17,595 nt of DNA. Source: Acetofilamentum sp. Lineage in GTDB: Bacteria; Bacteroidota; Bacteroidia; Bacteroidales; JAFGUD01. Position numbers and translations under genes: made by a program. This document shows, piece by piece, positions 1 to 8,201 of the stretch (position 1 is its first letter; every line of letters begins with the position of its first letter). The DNA lies in NCBI GenBank assembly GCA_020722645.1, contig DYKL01000027.1, positions 1-17,595 on the forward strand. Direction: 5' to 3'. The notes beneath the pieces were generated by a model. It had not been told where the DNA came from and ran no database searches. It saw only the letters and a list, made by a program, of their open reading frames with translations.

Positions 1-57
1 CAGCAGCAAAGCCCTGTAAATCCACGCTTTTTAAAAGTAAGTTCCGTTATAAAAATA

Positions 58-831
58 TCAAACCAAAACAAGTTCAATATTCATTCGCTCAATTCTACTT
101 TTGTAATCAGCAGAAATTTCAGTATCTGTAATTATCATATCAACTGATGACAAATCCGAAATTTTAGCAAAACTCCTTTTTTTAAATTTAGAACTATCAC
201 AAACAATAATGGTTTTTTTGGCTATATCAATCATTATTTTACTTAAAACCGCTTCATAAATTATTGGTGTAGAAATACCATATTCTATATCTATTCCATC
301 TACTCCAATAAAAGCTATATCGCAATTGTAATTTTTGAGGTTGCTTTCTGCCATTGGTCCAACCAAGGATCTCATTTCTTTTCTTAAAATACCACCAATC
401 AGTATAACCTCTACACTTTCAAAATCAGCTATTTCTTCTGCAATTGGTAAACTGTTTGTTATCACTTTTAAATCTTTAAATTTTTTCAAATTTTTTGCTA
501 TTTCCAATGTTGTAGAACCTGAATCAAGAACAATTGTATCTCCGTTATGTACAAATTCAATAGCTTTCAAACCTATTTTTTGTTTTTCTTTGTAATTTTT
601 TTTTAATTTCTGATTTAATCCCAAATCAAAATTTGATGATTTTTTTTTAATTGCTCCTCCTCTGGTTTTTATTAATAATCCTTTTTTCTCTAAAACTATT
701 AAATCTTTTCTGATTGTAACTTCACTAACATTATAACTTTCACTTAACTCTTGAACATATACTTCGCCAATTTCTTCTAATTTGTCTAATATGTCTGCTC
801 GTCTTTTCAATGTTAAATTATTTATCCGCAT
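58..831 (-). CDS. DeoR-family transcriptional repressor (AgaR-like)
   Basis: A 257-residue protein with the standard DeoR layout. An N-terminal winged helix-turn-helix spans about residues 7-58, with a recognition helix reading VTIRKDL (38-44) and the wing ending in TRGGA (56-60). A sugar-phosphate-sensing C-terminal domain follows (about 75-235) with DSGSTT, ITNS, LIGG and the late CDSSKF motif typical of DeoRC. Length is normal for the family. It is transcribed away from the agaS operon across a 161-base shared control region, the usual arrangement for a local repressor relieved by a pathway sugar phosphate. By context the ligand is probably an amino-sugar phosphate or tagatose-6-P, which the sequence alone cannot show. 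AgaR, GlcR and other DeoR subgroups are not separable by eye. The ATG at 831 is well placed in front of the helix-turn-helix. Confidence 0.9.
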   Translation of the reverse strand: MRINNLTLKRRADILDKLEEIGEVYVQELSESYNVSEVTIRKDLIVLEKKGLLIKTRGGAIKKKSSNFDLGLNQKLKKNYKEKQKIGLKAIEFVHNGDTIVLDSGSTTLEIAKNLKKFKDLKVITNSLPIAEEIADFESVEVILIGGILRKEMRSLVGPMAESNLKNYNCDIAFIGVDGIDIEYGISTPIIYEAVLSKIMIDIAKKTIIVCDSSKFKKRSFAKISDLSSVDMIITDTEISADYKSRIERMNIELVLV

Positions 832-848
832 ATTTTTTTGAAATTTAA

Positions 849-864
849 AAATTTGTGCAAATTT
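849..864. promoter_or_regulatory. Perfect inverted repeat, candidate repressor operator
   Basis: The sequence AAATTTG-TG-CAAATTT is a perfect 7-bp inverted repeat with a 2-bp centre. It lies 18 bases upstream of the repressor start and its right arm coincides with the repressor's proposed -7 box. That position suits an autoregulatory operator. The region is very AT-rich, so a palindrome of this kind could arise by chance; the G/C pair in each arm makes it somewhat better than a pure A/T palindrome. Confidence 0.4.
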
Positions 865-865
865 A
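858..865 (-). promoter_or_regulatory. Putative -7 box of the repressor gene
   Basis: Read on the minus strand this is TAAATTTG, an exact match to the Bacteroidetes -7 consensus TAnnTTTG, about 27 bases before the repressor start codon. No convincing -33 TTTG is seen about 20 bases further upstream on that strand, so this is a half-supported promoter. Confidence 0.35.
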
Positions 866-938
866 CTGTATATTAAATTAAAAAGAATATAAACTTAATT
901 ATCAACTTTAAAATTTTAAAAAAAAATTAAAAAAAATA

Positions 939-970
939 TTTGCATATTTCAAAAACTTTTGTTAATTTTG
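939..970 (+). promoter_or_regulatory. Bacteroidetes-type promoter of the agaS-susCD operon
   Basis: A -33 box TTTG (939-942) and a -7 box TAATTTTG (963-970) are separated by 20 bases, matching the TTTG / TAnnTTTG pattern used by the Bacteroidetes primary sigma factor. Transcription would start near 976-978, giving a leader of only about 15 bases before the agaS ATG at 993. It is the best promoter match noted in the window and fits the head of the long operon. Confidence 0.6.
950..961. promoter_or_regulatory. Small inverted repeat inside the agaS promoter spacer
   Basis: CAAAA-AC-TTTTG is a perfect 5-bp inverted repeat lying between the -33 and -7 boxes of the agaS promoter, where a bound repressor would block RNA polymerase. 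Several TTTG/TTTC units recur around it. It is short and in AT-rich DNA, so it is only a candidate operator. Confidence 0.25.
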
Positions 971-992
971 TGTTAAATTAATTTTAAATAAA

Positions 993-2147
993 ATGAAAGA
1001 TAAAGGAATTTATACAAAAACCGAAATACTACAACAACCTGATTTGTGGCTTAAAACATTTGAAGTAGTTTATAATAAAAAGGAAGCGATAAAAAAACAC
1101 TTGTTGCAGTTTTTAAATTCGGCAAATAATGAAGTAATATTCACAGGAGCAGGTTCATCTTTCTTTGTCGCCGAAATGATAGCAGGCATTTTTCAAAAAA
1201 ATACAAACACAACTGCTCGTGCTGTTCAAACCACAGAATTAGTTACGCATCCAACACATTATATTAATGTATTCAAAAAAATACTTTTAGTTTCAATTGC
1301 AAGGTCAGGCAATAGTCCTGAAAGTGTTGCAGCCGTCAAAAATGCCGACTTAATAAGCGATAATATTTATAATTTCATCATCACTTGTAATGCCAACGGA
1401 CAACTTGCAAATATAGAAACCAAAAATAAAAAATTTGTTTTTGTTCTGCCAGATGAAGCAAATGACAAATCATTGGCAATGACAAGTAGCGTTACTTCAA
1501 TGACTCTGGTTGGTATCTTAATTTCAAAAATCGACGACATCAATTTTTACAAACAAGACTTAATTACTGCATCACAATACATTCGTTCATTTTTTGAAAA
1601 ATATCAGCAAACTATTAAAAATTTATCAAATTTAGAATTTCAAAGAGCTGTTTTTCTTGGTTCAGGCTCGCTTGTAGGCACCGCAAGAGAAGCACATCTT
1701 AAACTCCAAGAACTAACAGACGGCTTTGTTATTGGCAAATTCGACTCTTTTATGGGCTTCCGTCACGGACCCAAAGCTGTTGTTAACAACAAAACTTTGC
1801 TTGTCTATTTAAGCTCCAATGACACTTACGTGCAGGCATACGAAAACGACCTAATCAATTCTATTGCAAAAGAACAAAATCCTTTACATACATTGCTTAT
1901 CACCGAAGAAAAGAACAACAATGTTATAGTTGATACACAAATATATTTCTCGGAAACTAATAAAAAAATATCAGAAGATTTATTATCAATTTGCAACATA
2001 GTTCCTGTTCAGCTTCTAAGTTATTACAAATCATTAAATATCGGATTAGACCCCGACTCCCCGTCAATTAGCGGAGCTATACACAGAGTTGTTCAGGGCG
2101 TTACCATTTACGAATATATGCTAAAAAATGAAATTTTTACTAATTAA
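993..2147 (+). CDS. agaS: AgaS-type galactosamine-6-phosphate deaminase/isomerase
   Basis: A 384-residue protein with two SIS (sugar isomerase) domains, the same length as E. coli AgaS as I recall it. Shared motifs include TGAGSS (51-56), RSGNSPES (104-111), a following MTSS segment, FRHGPK (256-261) and RVVQGV near the C terminus. AgaS converts galactosamine-6-phosphate to tagatose-6-phosphate and ammonia in the cytoplasm, the step that commits amino sugar to the tagatose pathway. It differs from GlmS in lacking a glutaminase domain. It is first in the operon, directly behind the promoter at 939-970, and only 18 bases separate it from the next gene. The close match to AgaS rather than to generic SIS proteins is the main reason to read the locus as a galactosamine/GalNAc system. 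Confidence 0.9.
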   Translation: MKDKGIYTKTEILQQPDLWLKTFEVVYNKKEAIKKHLLQFLNSANNEVIFTGAGSSFFVAEMIAGIFQKNTNTTARAVQTTELVTHPTHYINVFKKILLVSIARSGNSPESVAAVKNADLISDNIYNFIITCNANGQLANIETKNKKFVFVLPDEANDKSLAMTSSVTSMTLVGILISKIDDINFYKQDLITASQYIRSFFEKYQQTIKNLSNLEFQRAVFLGSGSLVGTAREAHLKLQELTDGFVIGKFDSFMGFRHGPKAVVNNKTLLVYLSSNDTYVQAYENDLINSIAKEQNPLHTLLITEEKNNNVIVDTQIYFSETNKKISEDLLSICNIVPVQLLSYYKSLNIGLDPDSPSISGAIHRVVQGVTIYEYMLKNEIFTN

Positions 2148-2165
2148 CTTAAACAAACTCAAACA

Positions 2166-3398
2166 ATGAAGCCAAAAGTAGAACATATACTTCAAATAAT
2201 AAAAGAGCAAAAAGAAAAAACAAACATCAACAGAACTATTTTTGCTGCCTGTCCTAATTCTATATCAGTTATAAAAGCCGCAATCAGAGCCGCCAAACGA
2301 AATAACGCTCCAATAAAATTCGCAGCCACGCTCAATCAGGTTGATACAGACAAAGGCTACACGGGAATGACTCAAAAAGAATTTGTGAACATTATTAAAC
2401 GAGAAGCTAAACGAAATAATTTTGATACAAAAAATATAATAATTGCAATAGACCACGGCGGTCCTTGGCTCAAAGATAAAGACCGTCTTAATGGCTTGAC
2501 ATTTGAGCAAACAATGGCTAATGTTAAAAACTCAATGATTGAAGCCGTCAATGCAGGTTACGATTTACTTCACGTTGACCCTACCGTTGACATTACTCTA
2601 AAAAAAGGTGAAATTATTTCAATTGAAACAGTAGTTGAACGCACAGTCGAAATTATCGAACACGTCGAAAAATACATTAAACAAAATAATCTGCCAAAAA
2701 TTTCTTACGAAGTGGGAACCGAAGAAGTACACGGCGGTCTTGCTGATATGAACGTATTTAGAAATTTTTTTGAGTTGATGAAAAAAACATTAAAACAAAA
2801 AAATCTTGACAACGTGTGGCCTGCTTTTGTTGTTGCTAAAGTTGGTACAGACTTGCACACCACAGAATTTGACTCCAAAGTTGCCTCCGAAGTCGTTCAG
2901 ATAGCTGCCCAATACGGTAGTGTTATCAAAGGACATTATTCCGATAATGTTTCAAATCCCCAAGATTATCCCAAAGTGGGTATGGGCGGTGCTAATGTTG
3001 GTCCGGAATTTACTGAAAATGAATACGATGCACTAATGGAACTTGTTGATATTGAGCAAGATTTGTACAATCAAGCAAAAGTTCCGTATTTGTCAGATTT
3101 TAAATCAATTTTGTGGAATGCCGTTATTGCTTCAAATCGTTGGCAAAAATGGCTTTTTGATGACGAAAAAAACAAAGATTTTTATGCATTAGACAAAGAC
3201 CGACAACTTTGGCTTATAAAAACAGGTTGTCGCTACATTTGGGCTAAACCCGAAGTTTTTACTGCAAGAGTAAAACTATACGAAAATCTCGAAATGAACG
3301 GAATAGACGCTGAGGGTATTGTACTTTCAAGAATTGAGAGAAATATGGACAAATATTTTTATAACTTCAACCTTGTTGATTTTAATAATTTATTATAA
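2166..3398 (+). CDS. KbaZ/GatZ-like tagatose-bisphosphate aldolase subunit, divergent
   Basis: A 410-residue TIM-barrel-type protein of the GatZ/KbaZ family, usually described as the non-catalytic partner that stabilises class II tagatose-1,6-bisphosphate aldolase. Recognisable family features are NQVD (57-60), GYTGMT (64-69), DHGGP (96-100), HVD (136-138) and GTEE (184-187), in the order seen in E. coli KbaZ. Similarity is clearly reduced: DHGGP replaces DHLGP, and HVDPTVD stands where enterobacterial proteins have a cysteine-containing HLDCSM-type segment. The catalytic partner is encoded one gene away (4372-5196). Some literature, from memory, proposes a kinase role for AgaZ relatives; the sequence does not decide this. 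Family membership is confident; the exact biochemical role is not. Confidence 0.8.
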   Translation: MKPKVEHILQIIKEQKEKTNINRTIFAACPNSISVIKAAIRAAKRNNAPIKFAATLNQVDTDKGYTGMTQKEFVNIIKREAKRNNFDTKNIIIAIDHGGPWLKDKDRLNGLTFEQTMANVKNSMIEAVNAGYDLLHVDPTVDITLKKGEIISIETVVERTVEIIEHVEKYIKQNNLPKISYEVGTEEVHGGLADMNVFRNFFELMKKTLKQKNLDNVWPAFVVAKVGTDLHTTEFDSKVASEVVQIAAQYGSVIKGHYSDNVSNPQDYPKVGMGGANVGPEFTENEYDALMELVDIEQDLYNQAKVPYLSDFKSILWNAVIASNRWQKWLFDDEKNKDFYALDKDRQLWLIKTGCRYIWAKPEVFTARVKLYENLEMNGIDAEGIVLSRIERNMDKYFYNFNLVDFNNLL

Positions 3399-3399
3399 A

Positions 3400-4353
3400 A
3401 TGAAGGATAAAAAATTTGACATATTAGTCGTTGGTGAGTTGAATGTAGATTTAATTCTGAATAACATACAAACATTTCCCAAAATTGGAACAGAAATAAT
3501 AGCCGACCAAATGACCATTACATTAGGTAGTTCGTCTGCAATTTTTGCTTCCAATGTCAGCGTATTGGGGGCAAAAGTTGCATTTGTCGGTGAAATAGGT
3601 AATGATAATTTTGGAAAACTTGTTTTAGATTCGCTACAACAAAAAAATGTGGATACAAATTATATAAAAATATCACAAGTTGCAAAAACAGGTGCTTCAA
3701 TAATTTTAAATTATCAAGAAGACAGAGCAATTGTTACACATCCGGGAGCTATGGAAGATTTAACTTGTGCTGATGTTAGCGAAGAAATGCTGAAATCTGC
3801 CAAACATTTGCACGTTTCTTCCGTTTTTCTGCAACCCGGAATAAAAAAGTGCCTCACAAATCTTTTCAAACGAGCAAAAGATGCAGGACTTACAACATCC
3901 CTTGATGTACAGTGGGACCCGCAAGAAAAATGGGACATTGATTTTGAAAAACTTCTGCCTTTTGTTGATGTATTTTTACCAAATAAACAAGAAATAAAGG
4001 CAATTACAAAGAAAGACAACATAGAAAATGCCATTGATAAACTTTCGCAATACGCAAATATTATTGCCGTAAAAATGGGTAACGAAGGCTCTATTGGTTT
4101 TCAAAATAACAAAATAATAAATGTTCCGCCGTTTTTAAACAAAAATGTTGTAGATGCCATAGGAGCTGGGGATAGTTTCAATGCAGGTTTTATTTTTTCG
4201 TTCATTCACAACAAACGTTTGCAGGAATGTTTGCAACTCGGAAACTTAACAGGAGCAATAAATACAACCGCAGCAGGCGGTACAACGGCGTTTGCTTCTT
4301 TGGAAGCTGTTAAAAAAACTGCAATAGAACAGTTTAATTTTATAATAAACTAA
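3400..4353 (+). CDS. PfkB/ribokinase-family sugar kinase, likely tagatose-6-phosphate kinase
   Basis: A PfkB-family kinase of 317 residues from the ATG at 3400. The frame is open back to 3319, but that would add 27 unlike-family residues and overlap kbaZ by 80 bases; starting at 3400 leaves one base after the kbaZ stop and puts the family's first strand (FDILVVGELNVD) at the N terminus. The C-terminal PfkB signature reads DAIGAGDSFNAGF, with the catalytic base aspartate at 258 and the GAGD anion hole before it. In context it most likely phosphorylates tagatose-6-phosphate to tagatose-1,6-bisphosphate between AgaS and the aldolase. Because no amino-sugar kinase is seen here, phosphorylation of galactosamine itself remains an alternative. 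Fructose-6-P or other ketose specificity cannot be excluded. Confidence 0.85.
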   Translation: MKDKKFDILVVGELNVDLILNNIQTFPKIGTEIIADQMTITLGSSSAIFASNVSVLGAKVAFVGEIGNDNFGKLVLDSLQQKNVDTNYIKISQVAKTGASIILNYQEDRAIVTHPGAMEDLTCADVSEEMLKSAKHLHVSSVFLQPGIKKCLTNLFKRAKDAGLTTSLDVQWDPQEKWDIDFEKLLPFVDVFLPNKQEIKAITKKDNIENAIDKLSQYANIIAVKMGNEGSIGFQNNKIINVPPFLNKNVVDAIGAGDSFNAGFIFSFIHNKRLQECLQLGNLTGAINTTAAGGTTAFASLEAVKKTAIEQFNFIIN

Positions 4354-4371
4354 AAATTTACACTAAAAGCA

Positions 4372-5196
4372 ATGATAAAAACAAAACTAAAAGATAAACT
4401 CAAAGAAATGCTCGATAAGAAACAAGCAATTTTGGCAACTAATTTTTATAATTTCGAAACGCTTAAAGGCATTCTTATCGCAGCACAGCAAGAAAAACAA
4501 CCAATAATTCTACAATTGACACGCAGTTCGATAGAATATATGGGCTTGCAAAATGCCTACAATATGGCAAAAAACGGACTTGAATTTTATAATATCGAAG
4601 GTTGGATACACCTCGACCACGGCGATAGCTACGAACTTGCCGAACAATGTATAAATATCGGCTTCGATTCGGTAATGTTTGACGGCAGTGAATTAGATTT
4701 TGAACAAAATATTGAAATAACTGCAAAAGTAGTAAAAAATGCACAAAAACTTGATGTAAACGTTGAAGCAGAACTCGGATATGTCGCAAAACTCGGTCAA
4801 TCAAGCGATAAAGTTGCCTTTACCGAACCCGAAGATGCAAAAATTTTTGTAGAAAATACAGGAGTTAATGCTTTGGCTGTTGCTGTTGGCTCGGCTCACG
4901 GTTTTTATAAGCAAGAGCCAAAACTTGATTATGATAGAATCTCTGCAATTCGACAGATTACTAATACTCCTTTGGTTTTGCACGGCGGTTCGGGAATACC
5001 TGCCGAATCTGTCAGAAAAGCTGTTTACAACGGAATATGTAAAGTAAACGTTGCTACTGAAACTAAAAATATTTTTATGCAAACATTGCAAAATATTCTT
5101 AAAAATAACAATGAAATTGATTTAAGAAAAGTATTTCCGCAGGCTATTGATGCTGTAAGTAATTTAATTAAAACAAAATTTAAAATATTAAAATAA
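4372..5196 (+). CDS. KbaY/GatY-like class II tagatose-1,6-bisphosphate aldolase
   Basis: A 274-residue zinc-dependent class II aldolase. The catalytic aspartate and first zinc histidine are in HLDHG (D82, H83), the second-site glutamate is in VEAELG (E134), and the other zinc histidines are in GSAHG (H176) and LHGGSG (H204). The DHAP-binding segment reads KVNVATE, as in GatY/KbaY-type enzymes rather than typical FBP aldolases with NVDTD. It would split tagatose-1,6-bisphosphate into DHAP and glyceraldehyde-3-phosphate in the cytoplasm. All catalytic and metal residues are intact and the length is close to the usual 284. It follows the kinase by 18 bases and precedes SusC by only 5, tying sugar breakdown to outer-membrane uptake in one transcript. 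Confidence 0.9.
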   Translation: MIKTKLKDKLKEMLDKKQAILATNFYNFETLKGILIAAQQEKQPIILQLTRSSIEYMGLQNAYNMAKNGLEFYNIEGWIHLDHGDSYELAEQCINIGFDSVMFDGSELDFEQNIEITAKVVKNAQKLDVNVEAELGYVAKLGQSSDKVAFTEPEDAKIFVENTGVNALAVAVGSAHGFYKQEPKLDYDRISAIRQITNTPLVLHGGSGIPAESVRKAVYNGICKVNVATETKNIFMQTLQNILKNNNEIDLRKVFPQAIDAVSNLIKTKFKILK

Positions 5197-5201
5197 GTCT
5201 T

Positions 5202-8183
5202 ATGAAAAAATTTATATTATTATTTAGTTTTGTGCTATTTGTACATTTGATGTATGCACAAAATATTGTAACAGGGGTGGTTACAGACGAAAAGGGCGAA
5301 GCCGTTCCGGGCGTTACAGTTTTAGAAAAAGGAACTACTAATGCCACAATCACTGACTTATACGGAAAATATTCCTTAAAAACAAACACAAATGACGCTG
5401 TACTTGTATTTTCTTTCATCGGTTATGAAGAGCAAGTAATTCAGACACAAGGCAAGTCTCAAATTAATGCAACAATGATAAAAGAAGAACAAGAAATAGA
5501 CGAAGTTGTGGTTGTAGGTTACAGCACAAAGATGAAAAACGAAATTGCAAGTGCAGTAACAACAATTAATGCCGATAAGCTAAAAGATGTAACAACTAAC
5601 GATGTAGGAACAATGTTGCAAGGAAAAGTTGCAGGCGTGCAAGTATTGAACAGTTCAGGAGCACCAGGAGCAGGTGCAGAAATCAGAATAAGAGGCATTT
5701 CTACAATCAAACCCGGCAATGAACAACCTCTTTATGTGGTTGATGGTATTATCGGCGGCTCATTCGACCCTAATGACATTGAAACCGTTACCGTACTCAA
5801 AGATGCAGGAGCAACAGGTATGTACGGTTCTCGTGCTAACAAAGGCGTTATTATTATCACCACAAAATCTGCCAAAAATGGAAAAATTTCTTTTAATGTA
5901 AAATCTGATGTAGGCTATAAAATTGCTAATCAGGGTAATTTGAAAATGATGAACGGAGAACAATTTTTCGATTATAGCTCTGAATTTTACAGAGACCCCG
6001 TAACACATCAAATTGATAAAATAAAATTTTATCAAGATTATCCGCAAGAACTCAGAACTCGGAATTTTGATTGGGTAAATACTGCTTTTCAACCCGCATT
6101 TGTTCAAAATTATTACATTTCAGCTTCAGGTGGCGACGAAAAAAACTCATTTTTTGTCAGTTCAACACTTTTTGATGAAGGTGGAACATTCAGAAATACG
6201 CATTACAAAAAAGTAAATTTTCATGTCAATCTAAAAACAAAACTTTCAGACAAAATTGATTTCAGTAATAATATTAACATTTCAGGGGCAACCGGAAACT
6301 ACTATGATTATATGTCGATGTATTACACCTATTTATCATTGCCTTGGGACAATGGTTTAGATTCCGGCGGAACTCCGATATATATTGATGCTACAACAGA
6401 CGCTCCCAATGCTATTCCCGAAGGTAAATGGTGGTCGAGAGACAAAATTAACCCTTTGCATTCTATTGACAATTATGATTTTAACAGTATTGACGGCGGT
6501 GTAAATTATGATTTTGTATTAAATATAAAACTAACTAAATGGTTATATTTTACATCTTCCAACCGTTTGAGTTTTAGTTCATCAAAAGCTCATTCTTTTA
6601 TTTCACCCCAATCTGCCGGCACATATCATAATAAAGGCTGGATTAATGAGACTCAAAACACTTGGTACAGTGGTATTACAACAGATTTATTCCATTTTGA
6701 TTTGGTTAAAGGAAAAAGCAGTTTCAGCGGACTTGCAGGAGTTGAAGCAGACAAAGGCTTTTGGGAATCTATTATGGTACAAGGCACAGGCTTACCCGAA
6801 GGGTTTGATGTACCGGAAGTTGCCTCATCACAATTAGAAATCGGCGGTTCAAATGATCAAGGGGTTGTAGAATCTTTTATCTCCCAGTTCAATTACAATT
6901 ACGACCATCGCTATTTTCTAACAGGTTCGTATCGTATAGATGTTTCGTCTAATTTCCCAAAAGGAAATCGTATTGCAAAATTCCCTACTTTGTCAGCTTC
7001 GTGGCTATTGAGCAATGAATCATTTTTGAAATCCTCAAAAATTAAAACATTAAAACTCAGAGCAAGTTGGGGTATTACAGGAGACCCAGATATAGGTGCT
7101 TCAAGATATATGGGCTTATTTTCGCTCAGTTCTCAATACAACGGACAAACCGTTGCAACTCCTTATCAGTTATCTAATTACGGTCTAACTTGGGAAAGAA
7201 CAATTCAACAAAATATTGGAATTGACTTTGGAACAAATCGTATAAATTTTACAATAGACGCGTATAACAATGTTACAAAAGATTTGATAGTTCTCGTTGC
7301 TCAACCTCTGTCTATGGGTTTTGAATATCGCTGGGAAAATGCAGGACAAGCTACAAATAAAGGTTTAGAATTTAGCTTTGATGCCGATATTATTAACAAT
7401 AGCAACTTTAATTGGAACTTTAATTTCTCAATTGCTCACAATACCAACATTTTATCAGGGTTTGATGAGCCTATTTACAGAACCGTAGCAGGAATTTCTC
7501 AAATTTACAGAAACGGCGGTGAAATTTATACTTTTATGTTACCCAAATGGCTTGGTGTGGATCCACAAACAGGTGCACCTATGTGGGAAAAAATTACAAA
7601 AGATGAAGATGGCAATATCATCAGTCGAGAATCAACTTTTAATTATGCCGAAGCCGACCCGCAAGAAGTCGGAAAAGCTTTACCTGAACTTCAAGGCGGT
7701 TTTGGTACTACCATAACATTCAAAAGGTTAAGTTTTAACGTAAACTTTGCATACCAATACGGCAATCAAATTTACAATTTCACACGTATGGCAATGGATA
7801 ATGACGGACATGAACCTTACTACAATGTTATGGTACCAAAAGACGACTGGTCGCGTTGGGAAAAACCCGGCGACATTGCAACACACCCAAGCATGCAAAA
7901 CGCTCCACTTTCAAACCAAATTTCATCACGTTACCTCGAAGACGGTAGCTTTATTAAAATTAGAAATATCTCTCTTGCATACAGATTGCCTGTTGCTACT
8001 TTACAAAAAATAAAGTCAATCGATTTATCTTTCAGTATTGATAATCTTAAAAGTTTTACTAATTTTTGGGGACAAGACCCCGAAGCGGCACTCAGTCAAG
8101 GCGACTGGTCAATGCCCGGTGTTTCCGATTTCAAATATCCTATCAACACTCAGTTTGTGTTTAGCTTAAATTTAAGTTTTTAA
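5202..8183 (+). CDS. susC: SusC-like TonB-dependent outer-membrane transporter
   Basis: A 993-residue SusC/RagA-family receptor. A signal peptide ends near MYAQ (about residue 19), followed by a carboxypeptidase-regulatory-like domain (about 20-97), the TonB-box-like EVVVVGY (101-107), and a plug domain (about 112-222) with LYVVDG (177-182) and the family motif IRIRGIST. The rest is a 22-strand-type barrel ending in an aromatic-terminated strand (final residues LNLSF). It imports oligosaccharide across the outer membrane using TonB energy, with SusD as the lid. It starts 5 bases after the aldolase stop, and SusD starts 18 bases after it. Nothing in the sequence gives the glycan; the neighbouring AgaS pathway suggests a galactosamine- or GalNAc-containing one. 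Confidence 0.95.
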   Translation: MKKFILLFSFVLFVHLMYAQNIVTGVVTDEKGEAVPGVTVLEKGTTNATITDLYGKYSLKTNTNDAVLVFSFIGYEEQVIQTQGKSQINATMIKEEQEIDEVVVVGYSTKMKNEIASAVTTINADKLKDVTTNDVGTMLQGKVAGVQVLNSSGAPGAGAEIRIRGISTIKPGNEQPLYVVDGIIGGSFDPNDIETVTVLKDAGATGMYGSRANKGVIIITTKSAKNGKISFNVKSDVGYKIANQGNLKMMNGEQFFDYSSEFYRDPVTHQIDKIKFYQDYPQELRTRNFDWVNTAFQPAFVQNYYISASGGDEKNSFFVSSTLFDEGGTFRNTHYKKVNFHVNLKTKLSDKIDFSNNINISGATGNYYDYMSMYYTYLSLPWDNGLDSGGTPIYIDATTDAPNAIPEGKWWSRDKINPLHSIDNYDFNSIDGGVNYDFVLNIKLTKWLYFTSSNRLSFSSSKAHSFISPQSAGTYHNKGWINETQNTWYSGITTDLFHFDLVKGKSSFSGLAGVEADKGFWESIMVQGTGLPEGFDVPEVASSQLEIGGSNDQGVVESFISQFNYNYDHRYFLTGSYRIDVSSNFPKGNRIAKFPTLSASWLLSNESFLKSSKIKTLKLRASWGITGDPDIGASRYMGLFSLSSQYNGQTVATPYQLSNYGLTWERTIQQNIGIDFGTNRINFTIDAYNNVTKDLIVLVAQPLSMGFEYRWENAGQATNKGLEFSFDADIINNSNFNWNFNFSIAHNTNILSGFDEPIYRTVAGISQIYRNGGEIYTFMLPKWLGVDPQTGAPMWEKITKDEDGNIISRESTFNYAEADPQEVGKALPELQGGFGTTITFKRLSFNVNFAYQYGNQIYNFTRMAMDNDGHEPYYNVMVPKDDWSRWEKPGDIATHPSMQNAPLSNQISSRYLEDGSFIKIRNISLAYRLPVATLQKIKSIDLSFSIDNLKSFTNFWGQDPEAALSQGDWSMPGVSDFKYPINTQFVFSLNLSF

Positions 8184-8201
8184 TCTTAAAATTATATCAA
8201 A

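Noticed and set aside
1..57. Possible end of a neighbouring gene (an in-frame TAA at 17-19)
   Set aside because: Only five codons would be visible and nothing supports coding or its frame.
3319..3399. Upstream extension of the PfkB kinase frame to an ATG at 3319
   Set aside because: It overlaps the kbaZ coding end by 80 bases and adds residues unlike the family; the ATG at 3400 places the first PfkB strand correctly.
993..5196. Sulfoquinovose (sulfo-EMP) pathway, which also has an isomerase, PfkB kinase, aldolase and DeoR regulator
   Set aside because: The isomerase here is an AgaS-type SIS protein and the aldolase pair is KbaY/KbaZ-like; no GH31 sulfoquinovosidase or YihS-like isomerase is present.
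3714..6107. Minus-strand open frames inside the kinase, aldolase and susC genes (for example 3714-4034, 4475-4804, 5760-6107)
   Set aside because: They lie wholly opposite well-supported genes, have no recognisable domains and low-complexity compositions, and are expected by chance.
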